NCBI GenBank assembly: GCA_946414315.1 | Contig: CAMKNZ010000003.1 | Span: forward strand, 93,202-157,201 | DNA: 64,000 nucleotides | Reading direction: 5' to 3' | DNA from: an uncultured Clostridia bacterium | GTDB taxonomy: Bacteria; Bacillota; Clostridia; Christensenellales; Aristaeellaceae | Shown here: positions 51,157-59,024 of the stretch, piece by piece | Layout: every line of letters starts with the position of its first letter | How positions within the stretch are numbered: the first letter of the stretch is position 1 | The notes under the pieces: model-generated | Seen by the model: only the letters and a program-made list of their open reading frames with translations | What the model was told of the DNA's origin: nothing | Databases searched by the model: none | Position numbers and translations under genes: made by a program

Positions 51157-54100
51157 TTATTCCTGTCCCTGGGTCAGCTGCACAAACAGGTCCGCCAGGT
51201 CCGCACGGCTGACGGGCGCCTCGGGATTGTCCGTGGACATTCCCGCGCCCAGGGCCTGCAGGAGGCCGCACAGGAAGCCTTCATTCATCTCCGCGTCCAG
51301 ATCCTGGTCCGCGGAAACCAGGCCGTAGCCGACCAGGACTTCCTTGCAGGCTTCCGGATCGTTGCTTCCGCCGCCGATGAGCATATACACGCCGCCGAGG
51401 AAATCGCCCACGGTGGCGGGGTCGTCCGGCGCGAAGATGCCGTCTTCCTTCGGCAGCATGTAGCCGCCGGTGAACGCGGCATAGATGGCGTCGTAGTGCT
51501 CACGGCCTTCCTCCACGTCGGAGAAGGAAACCTTGGTCAGGTCCTCGGTGTGGAAGGGGTTCTGGATCGCGTCATACAGGTCGCTGTTGGCCTGCAGGGT
51601 CCCGATGGGGCCCGCGGTGCCGCGGCAGCCTTTTTCCGCCAGCAGGGCATAGGCCTGGGCGGCGTTCTTCACGCTTTCGGGGGTCACGCTCTTGTAGGCG
51701 CGCATCTGCTGCAGCTTTTCATCCGCCGGCCTGCAGTGCAGGATGTTGGTCATGGCGGTCACGGCGCCGCCCAGCTCGCCGGCGGGCTTCGCCAGTTCGG
51801 AATACTGCTGCATGATGTAGCCGTCGATCTCCTCCTGGGTCAGCTCCATGGAAGAGAGCGTTTCCGGAATGGAATCGTACAGGTCGAAGGTGGCCTTGAC
51901 GTTGGGATCCATGTAGGAGATCAGGTACATGGCGTAATCGCCGTCCGTTCCGCAGAAAGCGCCGTAGGCGCCCATCTGGTCCCGCAGCACGGGGATCAGC
52001 ACTTTGTCCGCGATCAGGGTGCCGATGACGTTCAGGGCGTAATCCTGTTCCACGCCGATCTGGCTGAAGGCGGCGCAGTTGCAGTTGTACTGGATGTTGC
52101 CGTCCACGGCGATGCCTTCCCGGATCGGGGGCGTCGGCAGGTCGTAGGCCGGATAGGTCCGCTCTTCGGAACCGAGATCCGCGAAGAAGGCGTCCACCAG
52201 GGGGGCGTTCACCGCGATGGAGGCTTCGCTGCCGGCAAAGGTGGCGACGGCGCCGCTGCGGTTGGCAAAGAAGGACTGGACATTCTGCAGGCGGGCGGTC
52301 ACCGTTTCCGGTTCCGCGGCCAGCTGCTGCTCCACCTCTTCCAGGAAGGTGTAATAGGCGGTGTAGTTCAGGTAATCATAGTACCTGCTCCGGGGATCGC
52401 CCACGCCTTCCTGGCGGATATAGACCGCCGCGTAGGGGTTGCTGGTGATGGTATTGCGCACATAGGCCTTCTGGGCGGAGACCCGCTCGGAAAGGGTCTG
52501 CACGTCGGTGAACTGCGTATGGAACAGGATCTCCTTCATCAGGTCATAGCCGGCGGCCAGGTCTTCGTCCAGCGCGGTCCACTCAGCGATCAGGTAGGCG
52601 CGCACATCGTCCTTTTCCGGCGTATCGAAGGTGTCCACCCCGATGGTCCGGTCCATCAGGTAGCGGTCCATGAGCAGGGCCAGTTCTTCCTTGCTGTGGG
52701 CGTCGGTGTCCAGCTGGCCCAGCAGGCGGCTGAACAGGCGCAGGTAATGGATATCCTCCTGGGGCAGCGTGCGGGCGTCGAAGTAGATGTCCGCCTTGCC
52801 CACGCCGTCCACGCCGGCCACGGCGTTCATGCGGCGCACGCCGTCCTCACCGGTCTCGTCCGAGATGGTATATTCCCGGACTTCCTCGGGCAGGTCCGCC
52901 ACGGCCACCGGGGTCAGGGCGGCGATCATGGCCCGGTTGTCCTCTTCCACAGGCTCGGCATGGGCCGTGTCGATGGCCGCCTGTTTTTCCTCTTCCGTCA
53001 TGCCGGCCTTGATCTCCGCCAGCTTTTCAGCCAGCTCGGCGTCCTGTTTCTCTTTCAGGCCGGGTTCGGGATAGGTGGTGGTCAGGGTATACAGCGCCGG
53101 ATCGATATACCAGTCCTGAATCGCGGCGGTGATCAGGCCCTTTTCGTTTTCCTCCAGGATAAGGGACTGGTCTTCCGCGGTCTCGGGATAATCGAAGGGA
53201 TTGCCGGTGACCGCGTAGCTGTAGGACATGGAGTACATGACGGACTCCACGGGGTTGCCGTTTTCCAGCGCCAGCTTGTTTTCCAGCTGCTTCGCGGTCA
53301 CGATGGCGTCCAGCTGCACCGGATCAAAGCCGTCCTGGACAATCTGCTTCAGGGTGTCGTTGACCACCGTCCGGAACGTCTCGGCGTCTTCCGGGTTGAC
53401 GTTGTTGGCCACGAAGACCAGGGCGTCGTCCGGGGCGGCCACCTCCCGGCCGCAGGAGAAGGATCCGGCGGGGAAGGCTTTCTTCAGGTTCTGCTTCAGC
53501 AGGGAGCTTTCGGCGTTCAGCAGCATCCAGGCATGGTCCACCGCCCGCTGCTTCGCCTTGTCTTCCTTCAGTTCCGGGCAGATGATGTAATAGTAAACCG
53601 TGGACTGGTTGGCCGTATCGGTTCCTTCGGCCACGGCGTAGGGAACGCTGGTGACCACCGGCTCCGTGATCCGGGTGTAGCCGCTGTCCGTGAAGGAGAA
53701 CTCCTTCTTCTCATAGGGGCTGAAGTATTCGTCCAGCAGCTTCAGGAAAGCGGAATAGTCCTCAAAGGAGCCGTACAGCAGGCAGATGCAGTTGGACGGA
53801 TGATAATACTGCGCCTGGTAATCCTTCAGGGCGTCCCAGGTCATCTCCGGGATGGCTTCGGGCTTTCCGCCGTAGCTGTAGGTCAGGGCGGCGCCGGGGA
53901 AGGTGACCAGGTTGGCGTTGTCCAGGGCGGCCTGCTGCAGGGTCGAGTGGCCCGTCATTTCGCTGTACACGGTACCGTTCAGCGTCAGGGGGCTGTCCAT
54001 GTCCTCCATCTCATAGCGCCAGGCTTCCGTGCGGAAGATGTCTTCCCGCTCCAGGATCAGCGGATGCAGGCAGCAGTCGGTATAGAAATCCGCCAGGGCC

Positions 54101-54558
54101 AGCAGCTGCTTTTCGGAAAGGGACGCCACCGGGAAGCTGGTCATCGCGTCGGTGGTATAGGCGTTCATGTAGGTCTGGTAGGACTGGTAGGCCAGGTTGA
54201 ACCACAGCCCGGTGCTGGGATACTTCTCGGAACCGGACAGGGTGGCATGTTCAAAAATATGAGGCAGTCCCGTGTCGTCCACCGGCCTGGTGGGGAACGT
54301 CAGCTGGAAGGCGCGGTTGGTATCCTCGTTGGCGATATAGAGGACCTTCGCGCCGGTCTTCTGATGCTCAAAAAGTACCAGGGTCGCCCCGATCATCTCA
54401 AAGGGGCGGATCTCCCTGGCTTCAAAGCCTTCCACCACGTCGCCGACGGCGGGCAGGCCGGCAGCTTCCGCGGCACCGGCCTCAGCCGTTTCCGCCAGGG
54501 CGGGCACCACGCTTACGATCATCGCAAGCGCAAGGAACAGGGACAGCAGTTTCTTCAT
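51157..54558 (-). CDS. Secreted M16C (PreP-like) metalloprotease with SLH-like C-terminus
   Basis: 1133 residues, ATG after GGGAGGAAGAAGAA. Signal peptide MKKLLSLFLALAMIVSVVPA. The M16 zinc site is the inverted HxxEH in GLPHIFEHATLSGSEKYP, with a downstream Glu in LNGTVYSEMTGHSTLQQ. The four-domain length and linker match presequence-peptidase/Cym1-type M16C enzymes, which enclose and degrade peptides. Beyond about residue 1010 are SLH-like repeats (FTGGYMLPKEDGIFAPDDPATVGDFLGGVYML; VLVGYGLVSADQDLDAEMNEGFLCGLLQAL; NPEAPVSRADLADLFVQL), which would hold it at the cell surface. Export plus SLH anchoring is unusual for M16C, normally intracellular. Confidence 0.92.
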   Translation of the reverse strand: MKKLLSLFLALAMIVSVVPALAETAEAGAAEAAGLPAVGDVVEGFEAREIRPFEMIGATLVLFEHQKTGAKVLYIANEDTNRAFQLTFPTRPVDDTGLPHIFEHATLSGSEKYPSTGLWFNLAYQSYQTYMNAYTTDAMTSFPVASLSEKQLLALADFYTDCCLHPLILEREDIFRTEAWRYEMEDMDSPLTLNGTVYSEMTGHSTLQQAALDNANLVTFPGAALTYSYGGKPEAIPEMTWDALKDYQAQYYHPSNCICLLYGSFEDYSAFLKLLDEYFSPYEKKEFSFTDSGYTRITEPVVTSVPYAVAEGTDTANQSTVYYYIICPELKEDKAKQRAVDHAWMLLNAESSLLKQNLKKAFPAGSFSCGREVAAPDDALVFVANNVNPEDAETFRTVVNDTLKQIVQDGFDPVQLDAIVTAKQLENKLALENGNPVESVMYSMSYSYAVTGNPFDYPETAEDQSLILEENEKGLITAAIQDWYIDPALYTLTTTYPEPGLKEKQDAELAEKLAEIKAGMTEEEKQAAIDTAHAEPVEEDNRAMIAALTPVAVADLPEEVREYTISDETGEDGVRRMNAVAGVDGVGKADIYFDARTLPQEDIHYLRLFSRLLGQLDTDAHSKEELALLMDRYLMDRTIGVDTFDTPEKDDVRAYLIAEWTALDEDLAAGYDLMKEILFHTQFTDVQTLSERVSAQKAYVRNTITSNPYAAVYIRQEGVGDPRSRYYDYLNYTAYYTFLEEVEQQLAAEPETVTARLQNVQSFFANRSGAVATFAGSEASIAVNAPLVDAFFADLGSEERTYPAYDLPTPPIREGIAVDGNIQYNCNCAAFSQIGVEQDYALNVIGTLIADKVLIPVLRDQMGAYGAFCGTDGDYAMYLISYMDPNVKATFDLYDSIPETLSSMELTQEEIDGYIMQQYSELAKPAGELGGAVTAMTNILHCRPADEKLQQMRAYKSVTPESVKNAAQAYALLAEKGCRGTAGPIGTLQANSDLYDAIQNPFHTEDLTKVSFSDVEEGREHYDAIYAAFTGGYMLPKEDGIFAPDDPATVGDFLGGVYMLIGGGSNDPEACKEVLVGYGLVSADQDLDAEMNEGFLCGLLQALGAGMSTDNPEAPVSRADLADLFVQLTQGQE

Positions 54559-54610
54559 TTCTTCTTCCTCCCTTTCGGGTTATTCCAGAATTTGTAATGC
54601 GCTGGAACAC

Positions 54611-54639
54611 AGTGTAATACAACCGGGCGAGAATTTCAA
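54611..54639 (-). promoter_or_regulatory. Promoter of the M16 protease gene
   Basis: Read leftward: TTGAAA, 17-base spacer, TACACT, about 50 bases before the ATG. Confidence 0.55.
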
Positions 54640-54750
54640 CTCAGCACACTGCCATCTCCGCCTGCCGCGCGTATCAACTGACGTCGGCGCCGGACCGGGC
54701 GCCGGGAAAAAGGAAAGAGAAAAGGGCGAACCTCTGAGGACCGCCAGTGG

Positions 54751-54815
54751 GTTCGGAACGCCCGGACCAGGAGCCAGTGTGCTCCTGGTCAGTGAAGAAC
54801 GGGCGGCAGCCCCGG
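54751..54815 (+). repeat. Duplicated structured element, copy 1
   Basis: GTTCGGAACGCCCGGA, a 10-base hairpin GACCAGGAGC-N6-GCTCCTGGTC, then GAACGGGCGGCAGCCCCGG. CGCCCG and CGGGCG can pair to enclose the hairpin. Copy 2 is at 54838. The outer parts are nearly identical but the hairpin stem is entirely different and still paired. Confidence 0.7.
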
Positions 54816-54837
54816 CAAAAAATCTCGTCAGGGTGGG

Positions 54838-54901
54838 GTTCGGAGCGCCCGGAGATAGAGCCAGTGGCTCTATCTTAGCGGAGAACGGGCGGCAGCCCCG
54901 G
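54838..54901 (+). repeat. Duplicated structured element, copy 2
   Basis: GTTCGGAGCGCCCGGA, hairpin AGATAGAGCC-AGT-GGCTCTATCT, then GAACGGGCGGCAGCCCCGG as in copy 1. Together the copies occupy most of the 413-base gap between the M16 gene and the double-glycine peptide gene. They may form a leader RNA of the peptide transcript. Confidence 0.7.
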
Positions 54902-54972
54902 GCAACCCACCGAAACAGAGCGGATGCGGAAGTAACGCAGCCGCGACAATTGAGGAGGCGGAGAACAATAAA

Positions 54973-55116
54973 ATGAATACGAACGAAAAAGCTGAGCTGA
55001 ACATGGAAGAACTGGAACAGGCCAACGGCGGTTTCTGGGATGAAATCTGGGAATTCGGCAGAGGCGTCTGGAAGAAAACCAAAAACGTCGTCATCCGGCT
55101 GAAGGACTGGGGCTGA
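54973..55116 (+). CDS. Double-glycine leader peptide, aromatic and basic mature part
   Basis: 47 residues. ATG nine bases after GGAG (GGAGGCGGAGAACAATAAA). The leader MNTNEKAELNMEELEQANGG matches the peptide at 1382-1543 in its MNTN start, ELN(L/M) core and GG end. The predicted mature 27-residue peptide begins FWDEIWEFGRGVWKKTK and ends RLKDWG: four Trp, a positively charged middle and a helical amphipathic pattern, as in small bacteriocins or signal peptides. It has its own terminator (55151). An M50 membrane metallopeptidase gene follows 183 bases later. No exporter gene is adjacent. Confidence 0.72.
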   Translation: MNTNEKAELNMEELEQANGGFWDEIWEFGRGVWKKTKNVVIRLKDWG

Positions 55117-55150
55117 TAACCCGTTGCACAGACCGGAGGCGGACCAGGTG

Positions 55151-55175
55151 AGCCGGGACAGACCGGCTTTTTTTC
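55151..55175 (+). terminator. Terminator of the peptide gene
   Basis: AGCCGG-N6-CCGGCT then TTTTTTC, 34 bases after the peptide stop. Confidence 0.75.
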
Positions 55176-55218
55176 ATTTTTGGTCCAAAAGAACCGTTCC
55201 CCGGCCCGGCAGGGCGGA

Positions 55219-55247
55219 TTGGAATATCGCTGCTGATAAGCTATAAT
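55219..55247 (+). promoter_or_regulatory. Promoter of the M50 metallopeptidase gene
   Basis: TTGGAA, 17-base spacer, TATAAT, 51 bases before the ATG at 55299. The peptide and the peptidase are therefore probably separate transcripts. Confidence 0.65.
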
Positions 55248-55298
55248 AGGTCGGATCCGGAACTGCCGGACCGTCAGACTGCCAAACAGGGGATTCAT

Positions 55299-56444
55299 AT
55301 GTCAAACGGGAGCAAAGAAAACAAAGCACAGAACAAAGGGCAGTGGATCAGCATCCTCATTTTCATGCTGATCGGCGCTGCCTGCGGACTGCTGATCCTG
55401 ATGTACCTGGACAGGCCGGGCCAGCCCGGGAAAAGCAACCTGTCTTTTTTCCTGTCCTTTGTGCTGATGTTCATCGGCATGTACGCGGCCCTGCTGATCC
55501 AGATCATTCTTCATGAGGCCGGGCACCTGATCTTCGGGCTTTTGACCGGTTACCGGTTCAGTTCCTTCCGGATCTTCAACCTGATGTGGATCAGGCAGGA
55601 CGGCCGCGTACAGTTCAGGAAGCTGAACCTCGCGGGAACCGGCGGCCAGTGCCTGATGGTTCCCCCGGACCTGGAAAACGGGAAGATGCCGGTCATGCTG
55701 TACAACTTCGGCGGCGCGATCGTCAACCTGTTCACGGCCGTGGTCTGTACAGGGCTGTCTTTCCTCTGCCCGGTCCGTTCGCTGGGCTGGACCGTCCTGA
55801 TGATGTTCGCGGTCATCGGGCTGGCCTTCGCGCTGATGAACGGGCTGCCCCTCAGAATGGGTCCGGTAAACAATGACGGAAAGAACGCGCTCGATCTTTC
55901 CCGCAGCGAAGAAGCCACCCGGGCGTTCTGGATCCAGATGAAGGTGAACGAACTGGTTTCAAAGGGCGACCGCCTGAAAGACATGCCGGAGGAGTGGTTT
56001 GCGGTTCCCTCCGAAGCGTCCATGAACAACGGGATCATTGCCACCCTCGGCGTACTGGCCTGCGGCCGGCTGATGGACCGGCATCTGTTTGACGAAGCGG
56101 ACAGGCTGATGAAGCAGCTGCTCTCCCGGCAGAACGGAATCGTCGGCCTGTACCGCAATCTGATGGTCTGCGACCGGATGTATGTGGAAATGATCTCGGA
56201 AAACCGGCAGGAAGTCCTGGACGGAATGCGGTCCAAAGACCAGCTGAAGGTCATGAAAGCCATGAAAAAGTATCCCTCCGTGCTGCGCACGGAATATGTA
56301 TACGCCCTGCTGGCGGAAAAGGACCCGGCGAAGGCGCAGAAAGCCATGGCGCAGTTCAACCGGTGCGCGGAATCCTATCCCTATCCCAGCGAGATCGAAG
56401 GCGAGCGGGAACTGATCACGCTCGCAGAGGAAACAAAGGCATAA
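55299..56444 (+). CDS. M50-family membrane metallopeptidase
   Basis: 381 residues, ATG after AGGGGATTCAT. Membrane helices: ISILIFMLIGAACGLLILMYL, FFLSFVLMFIGMYAALLIQII running into the zinc motif ILHEAGHLIFG (HExxH), later helices LYNFGGAIVNLFTAVVCTGLSFL and LGWTVLMMFAVIGLAFALMNG; the second metal ligand region is probably the segment ending MGPVNNDGKNALDL. The C-terminal 170 residues form helical repeats (MDRHLFDEADRLMKQLLSRQNG ...). Site-2-type proteases cut within the membrane and in Gram-positives can process signal peptides. It lies directly downstream of the double-glycine peptide. Confidence 0.85.
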   Translation: MSNGSKENKAQNKGQWISILIFMLIGAACGLLILMYLDRPGQPGKSNLSFFLSFVLMFIGMYAALLIQIILHEAGHLIFGLLTGYRFSSFRIFNLMWIRQDGRVQFRKLNLAGTGGQCLMVPPDLENGKMPVMLYNFGGAIVNLFTAVVCTGLSFLCPVRSLGWTVLMMFAVIGLAFALMNGLPLRMGPVNNDGKNALDLSRSEEATRAFWIQMKVNELVSKGDRLKDMPEEWFAVPSEASMNNGIIATLGVLACGRLMDRHLFDEADRLMKQLLSRQNGIVGLYRNLMVCDRMYVEMISENRQEVLDGMRSKDQLKVMKAMKKYPSVLRTEYVYALLAEKDPAKAQKAMAQFNRCAESYPYPSEIEGERELITLAEETKA

Positions 56445-56456
56445 CCGCCAGCAGTC

Positions 56457-56550
56457 CTTCCCCGCGGACCACCCCGGTCCGTGGTTTTTTCATATGCGGA
56501 TCCCGCTGACAGGAATCCTCCGCTGAATGACGAAATATAAAACCATACTG
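56457..56550 (+). repeat. Dispersed intergenic element, copy L2
   Basis: Terminator-like hairpin (CCGCGGACC...GGTCCGTGG, then TTTTTT; 56462-56490), CATATGCGGATCC, inverted repeat GATCCCGCTGACAGGAATC (56499-56517), then CTCCGC...TGACGAAATATAAAACC. Aligns throughout with L1 (1261) and L3 (57524). It ends the M50 transcript and leads into the PAP2 gene. Confidence 0.7.
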
Positions 56551-56575
56551 GACAATACAGGGAGGAAGAGCATCC

Positions 56576-57523
56576 GTGGATATTGATATCCTTCTGGCTT
56601 TGCAGGAATTCCGGAACGGCGCGGGCAGTTTCCTGACGGGATTCTTTTCCAAAATGACCTTTCTGGGAGAAATCAACACCGCCATCGTGATCATGGCCAT
56701 CCTGTACTGGTCTGTCAGCAAGGAGCTGGGCTCCTATCTGCTGATGGGCTGGAGCGGCAACCGGCTGGCAAACGGCGTGATGAAGGTCACCGCCTGTACG
56801 TACCGGCCCTGGATCAGGGACGCCCGCGTCCTGCCTTACGGGAACTCCATCAACACCGCCACCGGGTATTCCTTCCCCAGCGGCCATATCATGAACGCGT
56901 CCACTGTGTTCGGCGGAATCGCCGTCCGGAAGGATTATCCCCGGGCCCTCCGGGTTGTCCTCGGCCTGGTCATGGTGTTTGTCGCGTTCAGCCGCGTATA
57001 CCTCGGCGTGCACACCCCGCAGGATGTGCTGGTCGGCGCGGCAATCGGCACCCTGGTCATGTGGCTGACCCTTCGGCTGATGCGGTGGGTTGAAGCCCAT
57101 CCCGGAAAGGACTGGCTTGTGGTCTGCGCCGGCGTGGGCCTGAGCGCGGCCGTCGCGCTGTACGCCGCCCTGAAGCCCTATCCCGCGGACTATGACGCGG
57201 AAGGGAAACTGATCGTCGACGGCGCGAAGATGGCCAATGACACATTCAAGGGCGTCGGATACAGCGTCGCGTTCCTGACCGGCTGGATCCTGGAGCGCCG
57301 GTTTGTCAACTTTACAACCGAAGTTTCCGTACAGCGGAAACTGATGCGCGCCGTCATCGGGCTCCTGGGCTATTACGCGGTCAGCCTGATCCTTACCCCC
57401 CTGCTCAAGACATGGGGCCCCGGGCCGGCGGGCACATTCATTTCCTGCTTTATCCAGATGTTCTATATCGCCTTCCTCTTCCCCCTGTGCGCAAAGCGTA
57501 TGGAACGGTCATCTGACCGGTAA
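56576..57523 (+). CDS. PAP2-family membrane phosphatase
   Basis: 315 residues from a GTG ten bases after GGAGG. Phosphatase motifs in order: CTYRPWIRD (C1-like KxxxxxxRP variant), GYSFPSGHIMN (C2, with the catalytic His), SRVYLGVHTPQDV (C3). Several membrane helices. The family dephosphorylates phosphatidic acid, undecaprenyl pyrophosphate or similar lipids at the outer membrane face. Unlike BacA-type UppP it carries a C-terminal extension of about 100 residues with further helices. Flanked by L2 and L3 elements. Confidence 0.92.
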   Translation: MDIDILLALQEFRNGAGSFLTGFFSKMTFLGEINTAIVIMAILYWSVSKELGSYLLMGWSGNRLANGVMKVTACTYRPWIRDARVLPYGNSINTATGYSFPSGHIMNASTVFGGIAVRKDYPRALRVVLGLVMVFVAFSRVYLGVHTPQDVLVGAAIGTLVMWLTLRLMRWVEAHPGKDWLVVCAGVGLSAAVALYAALKPYPADYDAEGKLIVDGAKMANDTFKGVGYSVAFLTGWILERRFVNFTTEVSVQRKLMRAVIGLLGYYAVSLILTPLLKTWGPGPAGTFISCFIQMFYIAFLFPLCAKRMERSSDR

Positions 57524-57615
57524 CCCTTCCCCGCGGATCCTCCCGGTCCGCGGGTTTTTCACAGGCGGATCCTGCTGACAGGAATTCTTCTCTGCGTGAC
57601 GAATGATATAGCCAT
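57524..57615 (+). repeat. Dispersed intergenic element, copy L3
   Basis: Hairpin CCCGCGGA-N9-TCCGCGGG with TTTTT (57530-57559, terminator of PAP2), then ACAGGCGGATCC, inverted repeat GATCCTGCTGACAGGAATT (57568-57586), then CTTCTCTGCGTGACGAATGATATAG. Leads into the S51 peptidase gene. Confidence 0.7.
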
Positions 57616-57639
57616 AACTGTGCTATGGAGGTCTTCTAT

Positions 57640-58371
57640 ATGATCCTTTTTTTGACAGGAAACACGTTCAGAGACAGAACGGGGTGCGAAGATAAATCCG
57701 AGATGATTCCTGACAACCATTTGATAGATGAAATGCAGAAAGTGTTTCCTGATCCGTGCCGTGCGCTTTACTTCAGCGACGGCACCGACGACTTCGAGTT
57801 CAACGATTTTATCGCCAACGATACCAAAGATGGCTTTGAGTATTCGGGATTTCAGTTCGAGAGCTTTATCTGCGTGGACGATAGGAACGCTTCGAGGACA
57901 AAGGAGCTGATCCGGGAAGCGAATTTCATCATTCTCGGCGGCGGACACACGCCGTCGCAGAATCGTTATTTCAGGGATATCGCGCTTGGTGATCTGCTGA
58001 AGGACTATGACGGTGTCATTTGGGCAATCAGCGCCGGAAGCATGAACTGCACTGAAACCGTTTATGCCGCACCCGAGGAGGACGGTGAGGCGGTCGATCC
58101 CGAGTATAAAAGATTCCTGACCGGGCTCGGTCTCACAAAGACAACGATCTTGCCGCATTATAACTATTGGAAAGACAGAACCCTGGACGGCCTCAACTAT
58201 ATCAACGAGATAATATTGCCTGACAGTATGGGGAGAACTTTCTGTTACATTACAGACGGCAGCTACATACTGGTTAAAGACGGCATTGAGGAACTAAGAG
58301 GTGAGGCGTACATCGTACACGACGGTACGATCAAACCGTTCACTGCAAACGGTGACTGCGTTTTGCTGTGA
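57640..58371 (+). CDS. Peptidase S51 / type 1 glutamine amidotransferase-like protein
   Basis: 243 residues; ATG (MILFLTGNTF) eight bases after GGAGG. Dipeptidase E-like fold: FIILGGGHTPSQNRYF, nucleophile elbow IWAISAGSMNCTE, then a His in TTILPHYNYWKD. Catalytic Ser in SAGS, as in peptidase E (alpha-aspartyl dipeptidase), though this subgroup is more distant and may have other substrates. Noticeably AT-richer codons than the genes to its left. First of a run of small single-gene enzymes. Confidence 0.85.
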   Translation: MILFLTGNTFRDRTGCEDKSEMIPDNHLIDEMQKVFPDPCRALYFSDGTDDFEFNDFIANDTKDGFEYSGFQFESFICVDDRNASRTKELIREANFIILGGGHTPSQNRYFRDIALGDLLKDYDGVIWAISAGSMNCTETVYAAPEEDGEAVDPEYKRFLTGLGLTKTTILPHYNYWKDRTLDGLNYINEIILPDSMGRTFCYITDGSYILVKDGIEELRGEAYIVHDGTIKPFTANGDCVLL

Positions 58372-58440
58372 CATATATATGCTGTCATAAAGATGGCAAA
58401 ACGAAGGTGATAAATTCGGATCTGCGGAGGTGTTCAGCGA

Positions 58441-58956
58441 ATGAAAAAAGATGTTATCACGTTAGAAAAGATCACTTATAAAAATTATGTGAAAGTACTA
58501 TTTGGGTTGAATGTAAACAGGAAACAAAAGGAATTCGTAGCATCCAATATGTGCTCTTTAGCGGAAGCATATGTCGCTTTGACGAACGGTTATCCTCCTT
58601 ATCCTTTCGCCATATGCCGTAACGGCAAACCTGTCGGCTTTTTGATGATCGGCTGCGGGGTCTCTGAAGAAGAAAGAGAAGAAGGAGATCCGGATTTCAT
58701 TTTTGACAATTATTGCATCTGGAGACTGATGATCGATAAAAGATATCAGGGCAGAGGATACGGAAGAAAAGCAATGGAGCTGGCTTTAGAGTTCATTCGA
58801 ACCTGGCCAAGCGGTAAAAAGAAGTATTGCTGGCTGAGTTATGAGCCTGAAAATGAAACAGCAAAGAAGCTGTATGCTTCATTTGGTTTTGTCGAACAGC
58901 CTCAATACTTTAAGGATAAACCCGGAGAAGAGATGCCCGCTATCCTGGAATTATAA
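58441..58956 (+). CDS. GNAT acetyltransferase (spermidine/diamine acetyltransferase-like)
   Basis: 171 residues, ATG ten bases after GGAGG. The acetyl-CoA loop is IDKRYQGRGYGRKAMELAL (Q/RxxGxG/A), preceded by WRLMI and followed by LSYEPENETAKKLYASFGFVEQ. The N-terminus is ITLEKITYKNYVKVLFGLNV, as in BltD-like polyamine acetyltransferases. Clearly AT-rich codon use, so likely acquired. Confidence 0.88.
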   Translation: MKKDVITLEKITYKNYVKVLFGLNVNRKQKEFVASNMCSLAEAYVALTNGYPPYPFAICRNGKPVGFLMIGCGVSEEEREEGDPDFIFDNYCIWRLMIDKRYQGRGYGRKAMELALEFIRTWPSGKKKYCWLSYEPENETAKKLYASFGFVEQPQYFKDKPGEEMPAILEL

Positions 58957-59024
58957 AAAAACTAAATGAATTCCAAATGAAGCATGGAAAGGATTTATAA
59001 GGGATAACCATGGAGGATCTCAAA

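Noticed and set aside
50659..54597. Open frame of about 1300 codons on the plus strand opposite the M16 protease
   Set aside because: Antisense shadow of a gene with an intact zinc site, signal peptide and promoter; the product is low-complexity and matches nothing.
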